Source of the DNA: Paenibacillus sinopodophylli
GTDB lineage: Bacteria; Bacillota; Bacilli; Paenibacillales; Paenibacillaceae
DNA: 64,000 bases
Reading direction: 5' to 3'
Assembly: GCF_005930355.1 (NCBI RefSeq)
Contig: NZ_VDBO01000001.1
Location: 531,339-595,338, forward strand
Position 1 is the first letter of the stretch. Each line of letters opens with the position of its first letter. The notes beneath the pieces are model-generated. The model had not been told where the DNA came from. It worked only from the letters and a program-made list of their open reading frames with translations, and made no database searches. The position numbers and the translations under genes are program-made. Of this stretch, positions 26,743 to 34,727 are shown one piece after another.

Positions 26743-27468
26743 ATGATTAGAATAAAGAACTTATCTAGAAAAATTCCAGGCGGACCAAAGGTACTGAATG
26801 ATATTAGCTTTGAAGCTTATCCAGGCGATTTCATTGCGATCAAGGGGGATAGTGGAAGCGGGAAATCTACATTGCTTCGCTGCCTTGCTCTTCAGGAGAA
26901 ATGGACGGAAGGAACGTATCAGTTCGACGGAAAAGATATATTCAAGCAAGGTATTTCCGGCAAGCTGAAAGTGCGTCAGGAGGTTGCTTATATAGAGGAG
27001 AAGCCCTTTTTGTTTCCGAATAAGACAGGTCTCAAAAATGTCATCATAGGCTCCGTTTCACAAACGCCAGCATGGCGCAGGTGGACGGGCATGATGCGAA
27101 GCGATGATTACATGGGCGCGATGGATATGATCGAGAAACGCGGTCTGATCGATAAAGCACATCAGAAGGCTAATACGCTAAGCGGAGGCGAGCGGCAGAG
27201 GATGGCGATTGCAAGAGCGCTCGTGCATGGTGCTAAGGTTATTGCTGCAGACGAGCCGGTCGCAGGACTCGATCCGCATACAGCAGACCAAGTACTGACG
27301 GATTTGAAAGCGCTTTGCAAGGAACAAGGCGTTATTGTGATTGCGGTTATGCATCAGGGTGATTGGGCAGAACGCTTTGCCGACCGAATCCTGGGCTTGA
27401 ATGGCGGCAAGCTGGTGCTTGATGTCAGAGGCCGGAGATTGACTGAGCGCGAGAAAGCATTGCTATGA
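26743..27468 (+). CDS. ABC transporter ATP-binding protein (PhnC/LolD-like), orphan
   Basis: Single ABC cassette of 241 residues: Walker A GDSGSGKST (about 35-43), signature LSGGERQRMAIARAL (about 146), Walker B VIAADEPVAGLD, switch His in VMHQGDWAE. The C-terminus VRGRRLTEREKALL resembles phosphonate-type ATPases. No permease or binding protein gene is near, so its membrane partner is encoded elsewhere or it is not a transporter subunit. AAGGAGAG gives the start at 26743. It overlaps the following GNAT gene by four bases (ATGA). It is divergent from the LexA-controlled gene, and its own promoter would fall in the same intergenic region. Confidence 0.88.
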   Translation: MIRIKNLSRKIPGGPKVLNDISFEAYPGDFIAIKGDSGSGKSTLLRCLALQEKWTEGTYQFDGKDIFKQGISGKLKVRQEVAYIEEKPFLFPNKTGLKNVIIGSVSQTPAWRRWTGMMRSDDYMGAMDMIEKRGLIDKAHQKANTLSGGERQRMAIARALVHGAKVIAADEPVAGLDPHTADQVLTDLKALCKEQGVIVIAVMHQGDWAERFADRILGLNGGKLVLDVRGRRLTEREKALL

Positions 27469-27977
27469 GTGCGGTCAAAATTCGCCTGATTGAGTTGGAA
27501 GAGCTGGATGAAGCGATAGCACTTGAGCAGCGTTGCTATACACCGGAAGCAGCAGCGACACTTGAGGGTTTTCATACACGATATAACCACTATCGATCAT
27601 TCTTCTGGTCTGCTTGGATCGGGGAACAATTAGTAGGCATTACGAATGGCGTTCGTACAAATCAGACAGCTTGCGGCGACGAGATGAAGGGCAGCCATGC
27701 CGATCAATTAGAAGGCAGCCATTTCTGTATTCTCACAGTTGCTGTGGATGGCAACCATAGAAGACAGGGCATTGGGGTCATGCTGCTGCGAAAGCTAGTC
27801 GAGCAGTGCCAGACATCTGGCATCGATTCCATCATACTGATGTGCGAGAAGCATCTCATTCCGTTCTATGAAGCAGAGCATTTTGAGTTGAGAGGTTTAT
27901 CTTCGTCTACACATGGTGGAATCATCTGGTATGAGATGAGCCGTGACCTGCATAGGATGAAGCATCTTACCGAATAG
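27465..27977 (+). CDS. GNAT-family N-acetyltransferase
   Basis: Protein of 170 residues with an EEL-DEAIALEQRCY acceptor-side start, the CILTVAVDGNHRRQGIGVMLLRKLVEQC acetyl-CoA site (R-R-Q-G-I-G, about 99-104) and the beta-bulge end FYEAEHFELRGLS. This is the arylalkylamine/ribosomal-type GNAT layout (YvbK-like). Substrate unknown. Its start is inside the stop of the ABC ATPase gene, so the two are made together. Confidence 0.88.
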   Translation: MSAVKIRLIELEELDEAIALEQRCYTPEAAATLEGFHTRYNHYRSFFWSAWIGEQLVGITNGVRTNQTACGDEMKGSHADQLEGSHFCILTVAVDGNHRRQGIGVMLLRKLVEQCQTSGIDSIILMCEKHLIPFYEAEHFELRGLSSSTHGGIIWYEMSRDLHRMKHLTE

Positions 27978-27992
27978 GAAGGTGTCTTCCAT

Positions 27993-28604
27993 ATGCCATT
28001 TCAATCACCACTTGTCATTCAAACCGCTAAAGCTGATTTTCCAAAAGCAGAGCTGTCTTTGCCTTATGTCAGCGGTGGAAAAAGTGAGAATGCAGATAAG
28101 AAAATAAATCATAAGATTCATCAAACGGTGCAGCAACTCGTTCATAGCCAAGGCTCTTTAGAAGATCCGAATGCCCAAATGATCGGTTATTTCGAACAGA
28201 AAAATAATCAAAAGGATTATTTGAGTCTTTCCTTGTACAATTATGCTTATACAGGCGGGGCACATGGCATGACCCTGCAGCAATCGCTTACTTTTAAACA
28301 ATCTACAGGTCAAACGTATACGCTGGCTCAGCTGTTCAAGCCGGGTTCTGATTATATAGGCCGAATTAGCGCAATCGTAAGCGCTCAAATCAAGGAAAGA
28401 AAGATTGAGACACTGGAACCATTCAAATCGATTCGACCGGATCAGGACTATTACGTAGCGGACAGATCACTTGTTGTTTATTTTCAGTTGTATGAGCTCG
28501 CGGCTTATGTGTATGGATTCATTTATTTTCCAATTTCAGTTTATGTATTGCAAGATATCATCAATGAGGACGGCCCGCTTGGTGCTATGCTTGTTAATGA
28601 TTGA
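27993..28604 (+). CDS. DUF4163/DUF3298 domain protein (RsiV-like domain, no anchor)
   Basis: Protein of 203 residues. The family signature is NYAYTGGAHGMTLQQSLTF (about 83-101), followed by GQTYTLAQLFKPG and a C-terminal YFQLYELAAYVYGFIYFPI. This domain pair forms the outer, lysozyme-binding part of anti-sigma RsiV and also occurs next to PdaC deacetylase. Here it has neither signal peptide nor membrane helix, so it would stay in the cytoplasm unless exported unusually. It follows the GNAT gene by 15 bases with GAAGGTG as ribosome site. Function unknown. Confidence 0.8.
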   Translation: MPFQSPLVIQTAKADFPKAELSLPYVSGGKSENADKKINHKIHQTVQQLVHSQGSLEDPNAQMIGYFEQKNNQKDYLSLSLYNYAYTGGAHGMTLQQSLTFKQSTGQTYTLAQLFKPGSDYIGRISAIVSAQIKERKIETLEPFKSIRPDQDYYVADRSLVVYFQLYELAAYVYGFIYFPISVYVLQDIINEDGPLGAMLVND

Positions 28605-28673
28605 ATACGAGCACGCTAACTTTTGCATTGCTGCTTTTCAGCCGCAAAGCGTTCAAGGAGACGACCCTACCCA

Positions 28674-29279
28674 TTGACCTATTTTCTTATTCTTTTTATC
28701 GCTGCTTTGCTTGCTGCCGTGTCGTTTGTCTTCTACCAGCAGCGTAAAATGGAAAAGGGACAGCGCAGCACCGAAAGGGAGTCTGCTCTTCACATTCCTG
28801 CTGAATTAGTGAAGTTGACCTCATCAGTCGGTACTCAGGCTAAAGCAACGGTTAAGGAAGAGCTCCAAACGGAGAGAAGGAGCAGGGATTATGGCGATGA
28901 CGTTCATCTGCTTGTCGTAGATGACCAATATTCCATAAGACTGATGCTCACCGAATTGTTCTTGGCAACCGGCGTCCGTGTTTTTGAAGCGGAATCCGGG
29001 GCTGAAGCCTTGGCTATATGCGGAGAACAGCAGCTACATTGCATCTTGCTTGATCTGAAATTACCGGATATGGACGGTATTGGAATATTGGGAGGTATAC
29101 GTTCGATATCCGAATCGGTTCCGGTGGTACTTATTACGGCATATGCTTCGCCAGATAAGCTGGAGGAAGCTCTGGAGCTCGGAATTAGCAAGTGCTATAC
29201 AAAACCATTTGATATTATCGAGCTAAAGAATGATGTTCTTCAATTGATAGATAAGCACACGATGCAGCGCTCAATCTAA
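28674..29279 (+). CDS. Membrane-tethered Spo0F-like response regulator receiver
   Basis: Reading from the TTG at 28674 (AAGGAG about 13 bases upstream) gives 201 residues. Residues 3-21 (YFLILFIAALLAAVSFVFY) form one membrane helix with positive residues after it, so the rest is cytoplasmic. A polar linker (about 25-75) leads to a complete receiver domain: acidic pair D83/D84 in LVVDDQYSIR, phospho-acceptor D127 in LLDLKLPDMDG, T155 in LITAYAS and K177 in CYTKPFDIIE. VDDQY-x-IR and KPFDI-x-E are hallmarks of Spo0F. There is no output domain, so it should be a phosphotransfer intermediate held at the membrane. A longer frame upstream to 28623 lacks a ribosome site. A terminator follows. Confidence 0.8.
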   Translation: MTYFLILFIAALLAAVSFVFYQQRKMEKGQRSTERESALHIPAELVKLTSSVGTQAKATVKEELQTERRSRDYGDDVHLLVVDDQYSIRLMLTELFLATGVRVFEAESGAEALAICGEQQLHCILLDLKLPDMDGIGILGGIRSISESVPVVLITAYASPDKLEEALELGISKCYTKPFDIIELKNDVLQLIDKHTMQRSI

Positions 29280-29296
29280 TCGTATCTGATACTATG

Positions 29297-29328
29297 GCCT
29301 CCTTTCTTCAATGAAGGGAGGCTTTTTT
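29297..29328 (+). terminator. Terminator after the Spo0F-like gene
   Basis: GCCTCC (29297-29302) pairs with GGAGGC (29317-29322), extended inward by TTTCTTC/GAAGG pairs, followed by six T. Confidence 0.85.
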
Positions 29329-29432
29329 ATATCCATTATCACGAATCAGTTAAATGTAACCTATCTTTTGAAAGCAAGGATGGTTCAAGGTTAGTCATCT
29401 TGTTATGTGCGAGTGTTTCTATCGCACTGTTA

Positions 29433-29718
29433 TTAGTTACAAAAATCATCTCTTCTGCTGCGCACATCTTCATTCATTGCCTTGCAGCTTTCCTATGCGA
29501 TTCCAATTGCGCTAAAGCTTAGAGATCAGGTTAAAACAAAGCGGTTGCTGAATGGTCCTTGGCATATGGGAAATTGGAGCAAAACAGTTAAATGCATCTC
29601 TGTGGCGTGGTTTCTATTCTCTGTGATTTTGGCAGCTTGGTTCATCCAGACAGGTGGAGTAATCGTGGTGACAGCACTCCTGTTGATTATTTTCATACAT
29701 GGCAAGCTGATTCAGTAG
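29433..29718 (+). pseudogene. Remnant of an APC-type amino acid permease (C-terminal end)
   Basis: From just after an in-frame TAG the frame reads LLLRTSSFIALQLSYAIPIA and goes on through GPWHMGNWSKTVKC and two hydrophobic segments to a TAG at 29718. SYAIPIALKLR followed by a GPW-MGNWSK-x-V loop and a V/W-rich helix is the pattern near the C-terminus of APC-superfamily permeases. The rest of the roughly 500-residue protein is absent, upstream frames are closed, and no ribosome site precedes the remaining part. It is therefore read as decay of a permease gene and not as a 78-residue protein. Confidence 0.55.
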
Positions 29719-29719
29719 C

Positions 29720-29935
29720 GGAAAATAACGAAATAATCTGCATCTCATATGTGGGAAATATAGAGGAGGATGGTAGGAAATATTCGGACAATTCCAAAAC
29801 ATTTCCCGGGGAAGCGCAATAAGCAACAGGAAAGAGAGCTTTTCGACATGCAGAAAGATAAAGGAAGGAAGTCTTGTCGAAAGCACTTATATATATAAAT
29901 TTAATGATATTAATATTTTATGTTGTTATATCTCT
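29720..29935. other. Gene-free AT-rich stretch
   Basis: No frame here has a ribosome site with a credible product. The last 80 bases are very A+T rich and lead to the promoter at 29936. It may be further decayed permease or spacer. Confidence 0.4.
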
Positions 29936-29965
29936 TTGCCAACATCTCCCTATGAAGATTATAAT
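29936..29965 (+). promoter_or_regulatory. Promoter for the MOSC-to-DUF4129 gene run
   Basis: TTGCCA (29936-29941), 18 bases, perfect TATAAT (29960-29965), 45 bases before the MOSC gene. All genes to 36070 follow on the same strand with short gaps or overlaps. Confidence 0.6.
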
Positions 29966-30010
29966 AGTCAGATATGAGGATTTGAGAACAACATAGGGGG
30001 CAAGAAGGAT

Positions 30011-30712
30011 ATGACGCAGCAAACGGGTAGTGCCAGACTCCTTTCGCTAAACGTAGGCGAGCCTGTCGCAATAGCCCATGGCTCCAAGCAAATACAATCG
30101 GGTATATTCAAGAGCCCTTCATCGTCAGCACATCGGTTATCCATAACAGGAATACAAGGCGATGGGCAAGGCGATCTCATTAATCATGGCGGACCTGACA
30201 AAGCGGTCTGCGTGTACTTTGAACAAAGATATGATTATTGGAATGAGCAATTTGATCAATCCTTTGCATTCGGAGCATTTGGTGAAAATTTCACTTTGTC
30301 GGAATGGACGGAGGATGACTTGTGCATCGGAGATATCATTCATGCTGGTGATATTATTGTCCAGGTAAGCCAGCCTAGACAGCCTTGTTATAAGCTTGGA
30401 TTAAGGCATTCACTGCCCGAGCTGCCTGTACGTGTCCAACAACAGGGCTTTACGGGGTTTTATTTCCGCGTGCTGCAAGAAGGCACCATAGCTGCTGGAA
30501 CGCCGTTTATCATTGCTAGCCGACACCAAGCTCGCATAACGATCGCTGAAGCGAATCGCGTCATGTATAAGAACAAAGACGACATAGAAGGCATTCGTAA
30601 GCTTCTTGCAGTTAAAGAATTGGCAGCAAGCTGGCAGGATCAGCTTGGAGCTAGACTAGAGAAGCTTTTACAGGATAAGCAGGGGGATGGAAAGCAGCAT
30701 GAACAGCATTGA
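30011..30712 (+). CDS. MOSC-domain protein (YiiM-like)
   Basis: Protein of 233 residues with a MOSC beta-barrel (about 20-165): INHGGPDKAVCVYF is the typical substrate loop, FGENFTLSEW is the family FGENxT motif, and QPRQPCYKL carries the conserved Cys (about residue 124) that contacts molybdenum cofactor sulfur. A C-terminal three-helix segment (about 180-225) matches the 3-alpha domain of YiiM. YiiM-type proteins use molybdenum cofactor to reduce N-hydroxylated bases such as 6-N-hydroxylaminopurine, so detoxification of modified bases is the likely role. TAGGGGGCAAG precedes the start. Its end overlaps the next gene. Confidence 0.88.
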   Translation: MTQQTGSARLLSLNVGEPVAIAHGSKQIQSGIFKSPSSSAHRLSITGIQGDGQGDLINHGGPDKAVCVYFEQRYDYWNEQFDQSFAFGAFGENFTLSEWTEDDLCIGDIIHAGDIIVQVSQPRQPCYKLGLRHSLPELPVRVQQQGFTGFYFRVLQEGTIAAGTPFIIASRHQARITIAEANRVMYKNKDDIEGIRKLLAVKELAASWQDQLGARLEKLLQDKQGDGKQHEQH

Positions 30713-31679
30713 TTTCACAGCCTATTTGAATGCCTATCTTCTGGCAGAGCCCTATGAGGTCGAGCAGCGTGAGAGCGGAATGAACAATACAACGCGGATC
30801 ATAACTTCCAGAAATGAACGTTATGTTCTTAGAATATACAATAACCATAAAGATGCTGATATTGTAAGATTGGAGCAAGAGGTTCTATCAGCCTTGCAGC
30901 AGGAGGAGCTTCCATTCCGCATTCCGGTTCCGATTCTGAACAAAAATGGTGATACACTAAGTATCTCGGAGGACGGCACGCTGTCGGCATTATTTCATTA
31001 TATTGAAGGTGATCGTCCAGAGGTAACCATTCCTGCGCATGTTCATGCCTTAGGTGAAACTGCAGCGTTGCTTACATCTTCCTTACGTGAGATACAGCCT
31101 ATTCGAAAACCGCTCTATAGCCCTTACTATGAGCTGAATAAAACCTATGCATCTATGGATGTTCAAGCTTTTCTAGCAATAGCGAGCCGCTCAGTGGCAC
31201 TTGCTGCTAGACAATCAAGCTTCGAGATGCTTCAACGAGAGCGGGATGGTCTAGCAGAAATTTGTGCAGAGCTCGCAAGCTGGCCGATGCAATGGATTCA
31301 TGGCGATCTGGTATTCAATAATACTGTTTCGCGAGGTGATGCGATCATCGGTGTACTTGATTTCGAGTTTGCGACGATGGATGTTAGGGTGATGGAGCTC
31401 GCTGTTATTGTAGTCGACCTCCTAAAGCCTAATGATGGAGAGCTGAGCGCTAAGATCAAGCTGCTACTAAAGGGGTACTTGAACAAAGGCGAGCTGACAG
31501 ATCTGGAGCTGCAGTATTTGCCTGCATGTATGAAGTTGAGGTTAATCGATGTTGCCCTGCATTTCGCAGTCCGCTTGAATGAAGGGCTCGATCAAGAAGA
31601 AGTATTGTGCCAGATTGTGGAGCAATCCGCATTTGGGTGTGAGTGGATAAATGAACATTGGGAGGATGAGATTGCATGA
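30699..31679 (+). CDS. Aminoglycoside-phosphotransferase-fold kinase (APH family)
   Basis: Protein of 326 residues of the protein-kinase-like APH/choline kinase/homoserine kinase II family. The catalytic loop is WIHGDLVFNNTV (Asp in HGD, Asn in x-N-N) and the metal site GVLDFEFATMDVRVMELA follows, about residues 195-235. The N-terminal lobe has a glycine-poor ESGMNNTTRIIT loop. Such kinases phosphorylate small hydroxyl metabolites, and resistance enzymes are a minority; nothing here identifies an antibiotic substrate. Start could also be ATG 30687 (four residues longer), but GGGGGA is better spaced for 30699. It overlaps both neighbours (14 and 4 bases), so expression is tightly coupled. Confidence 0.85.
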   Translation: MNSIDFTAYLNAYLLAEPYEVEQRESGMNNTTRIITSRNERYVLRIYNNHKDADIVRLEQEVLSALQQEELPFRIPVPILNKNGDTLSISEDGTLSALFHYIEGDRPEVTIPAHVHALGETAALLTSSLREIQPIRKPLYSPYYELNKTYASMDVQAFLAIASRSVALAARQSSFEMLQRERDGLAEICAELASWPMQWIHGDLVFNNTVSRGDAIIGVLDFEFATMDVRVMELAVIVVDLLKPNDGELSAKIKLLLKGYLNKGELTDLELQYLPACMKLRLIDVALHFAVRLNEGLDQEEVLCQIVEQSAFGCEWINEHWEDEIA

Positions 31680-32599
31680 GTTTGGCCAAAGAGCTCGGAT
31701 ATGGAGAAAATGAGAGGCTTCTTCTCGTCAATGCAGATGACTATGGCGTATGCCATTCCGCTAATATAGGCATTCAACAGCTGCTGCTTGAAGAAGCGGT
31801 AAGTTCGGCAACTTTGATGATGCCTTGTGCTTGGGCAAGGGAAGCCGCATTATGGAGTGCTAGACATCCTCAAATCGATGTAGGCGTTCATTTCACGTTA
31901 ACGAGTGAATGGGATTCGTATCGCTGGGGCCCTGTTAATCGCAAAGGATCAACCGAATCATTAGTTACAACCGAAAATTATTTCCCAAAGGATTGTAAAA
32001 CGTTTGAGCAGCAAGCAGATGAGCAGCAAGTACAAGCAGAGCTGATTGCTCAAGTTGAAATGGCTTTGTCGATGGGCATGAAGCCATCTCATGCAGATAA
32101 TCATATGGGCAGTTTATATGGACTTGCGACTGGTCGCCATTTTCTCCCCGCTGTTCTCGATGTATGCGCTTCCTACGGATTGCCTTTTCGTTTGCCTAGG
32201 TACTTGCTGCAAGAAAACGGACAGATTGCACCGCCGGAGCTTGCCGAACAGGCGAAGCAGCTTGCCCAGCTTGCTGACTCGAAAGGCGTCGTCATTCTCG
32301 ACTATTTGGTCGGTTTGCCTTTTCACTTGCAGGAAGGCGAAGACTATAACGTGTTAAGGTCAAGCATGCAGCAGCTGTTAAGTAGTCTTCACCCTGGTGT
32401 TACCGAGCTAATTATCCATCCATCAGTTGTTACTGATGAACTCATTGCCTTTCATGGGCAACCTCTGAAACGCGGTATGGAGCTTGAGCTCTTCCGTGAT
32501 CCAATGATTAAGCAGACGCTTCAAGATGAAGGGATTCGCATGATTCGCTGGCGTGAGCTTCAGAAGCTTCAAAGAGAGCGTACTGGATTTAACACATAA
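31676..32599 (+). CDS. ChbG/YdjC-like carbohydrate deacetylase
   Basis: Protein of 307 residues. LLVNADDYGVCHSANIGI (Asp pair binding metal, about residues 18-24) and SHADNHMG (metal-binding His, about 139-146) are the YdjC/ChbG signatures; VGVHFTLTSEW supplies another metal-site His. Family enzymes remove acetyl groups from chitobiose or other N-acetylated oligosaccharides. Coupled by ATGA overlap to the APH-like kinase, suggesting both act on a sugar derivative. No PTS or glycosidase genes are near, so substrate remains open. Confidence 0.88.
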   Translation: MSLAKELGYGENERLLLVNADDYGVCHSANIGIQQLLLEEAVSSATLMMPCAWAREAALWSARHPQIDVGVHFTLTSEWDSYRWGPVNRKGSTESLVTTENYFPKDCKTFEQQADEQQVQAELIAQVEMALSMGMKPSHADNHMGSLYGLATGRHFLPAVLDVCASYGLPFRLPRYLLQENGQIAPPELAEQAKQLAQLADSKGVVILDYLVGLPFHLQEGEDYNVLRSSMQQLLSSLHPGVTELIIHPSVVTDELIAFHGQPLKRGMELELFRDPMIKQTLQDEGIRMIRWRELQKLQRERTGFNT

Positions 32600-32614
32600 T
32601 AAGGGAGCTGAACT

Positions 32615-33574
32615 ATGTCATTCCATACGATCAAACAGCTAGCTGAGCAGGTGAAAACAAATATCGGACGCGTTATTATCGGTAAAGAGGACGTTGTCGA
32701 TTTACTGCTCATTGGACTCATCACTTCAGGACATGTACTCCTTGAGGATGTACCTGGTACAGGGAAAACGTTATTAGCCAAATCGCTTTCGAAGTCGCTT
32801 GATCTTACGTTTAGACGTATTCAATTCACGCCTGATTTGCTGCCTTCTGATCTAAGCGGCATTCATTTCTATAATCAGAAGCTAAGTGAATTCGAGTTCC
32901 GTGCAGGTCCTCTATTCACGAATTTACTTCTGGCCGATGAGATAAACCGCGCAACACCGCGTACGCAATCCAGCCTGCTGGAGTGTATGGAAGAGCGACA
33001 AATAAGTATTGATGGAGAGACGAAGCTTCTCGCACGTCCATTTATGGTTATTGCTACTCAGAATCCGATTGAGAATCAAGGAACCTTTCCATTGCCTGAA
33101 GCACAGCTTGACCGATTCTTATTCAAAATCAAAATGGGTTATCCGACGACGGAAGAGGGGCTGCAGCTGCTTAAACGTTTCAAGTCTAATGATCCACTGG
33201 CAGAGCTTACGCCTGTTGCAGGAATGGATTTGATACACGAGGCACAGCAAGCGTATTCCGCGGTTCAGGTTTCGGATGATGTTCTTCAATATTTGCTGGA
33301 AATCGTAGAGCAGACTCGCAAAAGGGATGAAGTATCGGTTGGTGTAAGTCCTAGGGGAAGTCAAGCGTTGCTGCGCGCTTCACAGGTATATGCTATTCTT
33401 CGTGGTCGTGGTTTTGTAACCCCTGATGATATTAAAGCGATGGCTAGGCCTGTATTGGCCCATCGCCTGGCTATCCGAGGCATGCAACGCACGGCTAACC
33501 AAGCTGAACACATTATCGATGACATTATTCGTTTGACTTCTGTGCCCGCAGAAGCCGGCGCAGCGATACGATAG
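32615..33574 (+). CDS. MoxR-family AAA+ ATPase
   Basis: Protein of 319 residues. Walker A DVPGTGKTLLAKSL (about 44-57), Walker B LLLADEINRATPRTQSSLLECMEE (about 107), sensor 1 IATQNPIENQGTFPLPEAQLDRF (about 147). MoxR ATPases act as chaperones for maturation of metal enzymes or surface complexes. It is the first of the MoxR, DUF58, DUF4129 set found together in Bacillus (yeaC, yeaD, yebA). Ribosome site AAGGGAG; ten-base gap to the next gene. Confidence 0.94.
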   Translation: MSFHTIKQLAEQVKTNIGRVIIGKEDVVDLLLIGLITSGHVLLEDVPGTGKTLLAKSLSKSLDLTFRRIQFTPDLLPSDLSGIHFYNQKLSEFEFRAGPLFTNLLLADEINRATPRTQSSLLECMEERQISIDGETKLLARPFMVIATQNPIENQGTFPLPEAQLDRFLFKIKMGYPTTEEGLQLLKRFKSNDPLAELTPVAGMDLIHEAQQAYSAVQVSDDVLQYLLEIVEQTRKRDEVSVGVSPRGSQALLRASQVYAILRGRGFVTPDDIKAMARPVLAHRLAIRGMQRTANQAEHIIDDIIRLTSVPAEAGAAIR

Positions 33575-33584
33575 GCGGAGACAG

Positions 33585-34727
33585 ATGATTTTATTCTGGT
33601 TTATCGTTGCAGCGATTGCCATATTGGGGTTGCAAGGCCGTATCTTTCAAAAGCGTGTACTCAGACATATGAAATATGAACGACATTTCACTTCAAAGAC
33701 TTGCTATAGTGGTGAGCAGGTCGAATTGGTTGAAGAGATGGTCAATGCGAAGTGGCTGCCTGTTCCTTGGCTTCGCGTAGAATCTCAGCTTTCGACCCAT
33801 TTGCACTTCCAGAAGCAAGAAAATTTCTCTGTAAGCAGTGGTAAGCTATATCAGAATCACAAAAGCTTCTTCAGTCTGGCTCCGTACACGAGAATTAAAC
33901 GGACACACCGAATGACATGTGCTAAGCGCGGCTGGTATAAGCTTCAGACGGTAACGCTTACAGGCGGAGATCTGCTAGGCATGTCCCACACTTCTAAGCA
34001 GCTACCGCTGAATAGCGAGTTGATCGTTTATCCTAAGCTAGCAGAGGTTCCGATCCAGGAGCTGCCTTATCATAGCTGGCAAGGTGATCAGTCCGTAAGC
34101 CGATGGATCATCAACGATCCCTTTATCATTGCAGGCGTAAGGCAATATCAAGCCGGCGATACCTTTAAGCAGATTAATTGGAAAGCAACGGCGAAGACCG
34201 GCGATCTTCAAGTACATCAATATGATTTCACAGCTGATCGCAGACTTATGATTTACTTGAATGTTGATGACGCAGAAGGCATGTGGAGAAGCGTGACTGA
34301 TTTCGCCTTAATTGAGCGCGGCATTGAATGGGCAGCAGGGGCGGCGGCGGCTGTCATCCGTCAAGGTATGGAAGTTGGATTCTCAGCCAATATGCCGATT
34401 ATAGGCGAAAGCGTGAGCTTTCATATGGAGCCAAGAGGAGGAAGTGAACATCTGCTCGGCATTTTTGAAGGCATGGCTAAGCTTGAGATTGAGCGAACGG
34501 AGCTATTCCATCACTTGCTTGAACGAGAAGCAAGGAGCGGGTACAGCGAACGTGACGTGCTCATCATTACCGCCTATTGGAATGACGAGCTGGAGTTGCA
34601 TGCAGACCGGCTCCGCTATAATGGTAATGCCGTAGCGATATGGCTGTTGACTGAGCGTGCATTCGATAATAATGCTGTAAATAACATGGATTCACCTTCA
34701 GCAGGCAAGGAAGTGGTAACAGCATGA
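33585..34727 (+). CDS. DUF58 (von Willebrand A-like) protein
   Basis: Protein of 380 residues with one short N-terminal membrane segment (MILFWFIVAAIAILGLQG), a beta-rich middle region (about 40-175) and the DUF58 core with VRQYQAGDTFKQINWKATAK (about 185-204), the conserved block of this family. It normally works with the MoxR ATPase encoded upstream. Its stop overlaps the next start (ATGA). Cellular role is unknown in detail: likely assembly or stress response at the membrane. Confidence 0.9.
   Translation: MILFWFIVAAIAILGLQGRIFQKRVLRHMKYERHFTSKTCYSGEQVELVEEMVNAKWLPVPWLRVESQLSTHLHFQKQENFSVSSGKLYQNHKSFFSLAPYTRIKRTHRMTCAKRGWYKLQTVTLTGGDLLGMSHTSKQLPLNSELIVYPKLAEVPIQELPYHSWQGDQSVSRWIINDPFIIAGVRQYQAGDTFKQINWKATAKTGDLQVHQYDFTADRRLMIYLNVDDAEGMWRSVTDFALIERGIEWAAGAAAAVIRQGMEVGFSANMPIIGESVSFHMEPRGGSEHLLGIFEGMAKLEIERTELFHHLLEREARSGYSERDVLIITAYWNDELELHADRLRYNGNAVAIWLLTERAFDNNAVNNMDSPSAGKEVVTA

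Noticed and set aside
28623..28673. 17-residue extension of the Spo0F-like protein
   Set aside because: No ribosome site precedes it, and AAGGAG inside the extension points to the TTG at 28674.
29592..29822. 76-residue frame after the permease remnant
   Set aside because: Overlaps the remnant in another frame, with no ribosome site or recognisable product.
30699..31679. Aminoglycoside resistance gene
   Set aside because: The APH fold is present, but the family is broad and nothing in sequence or context points to antibiotic substrates.
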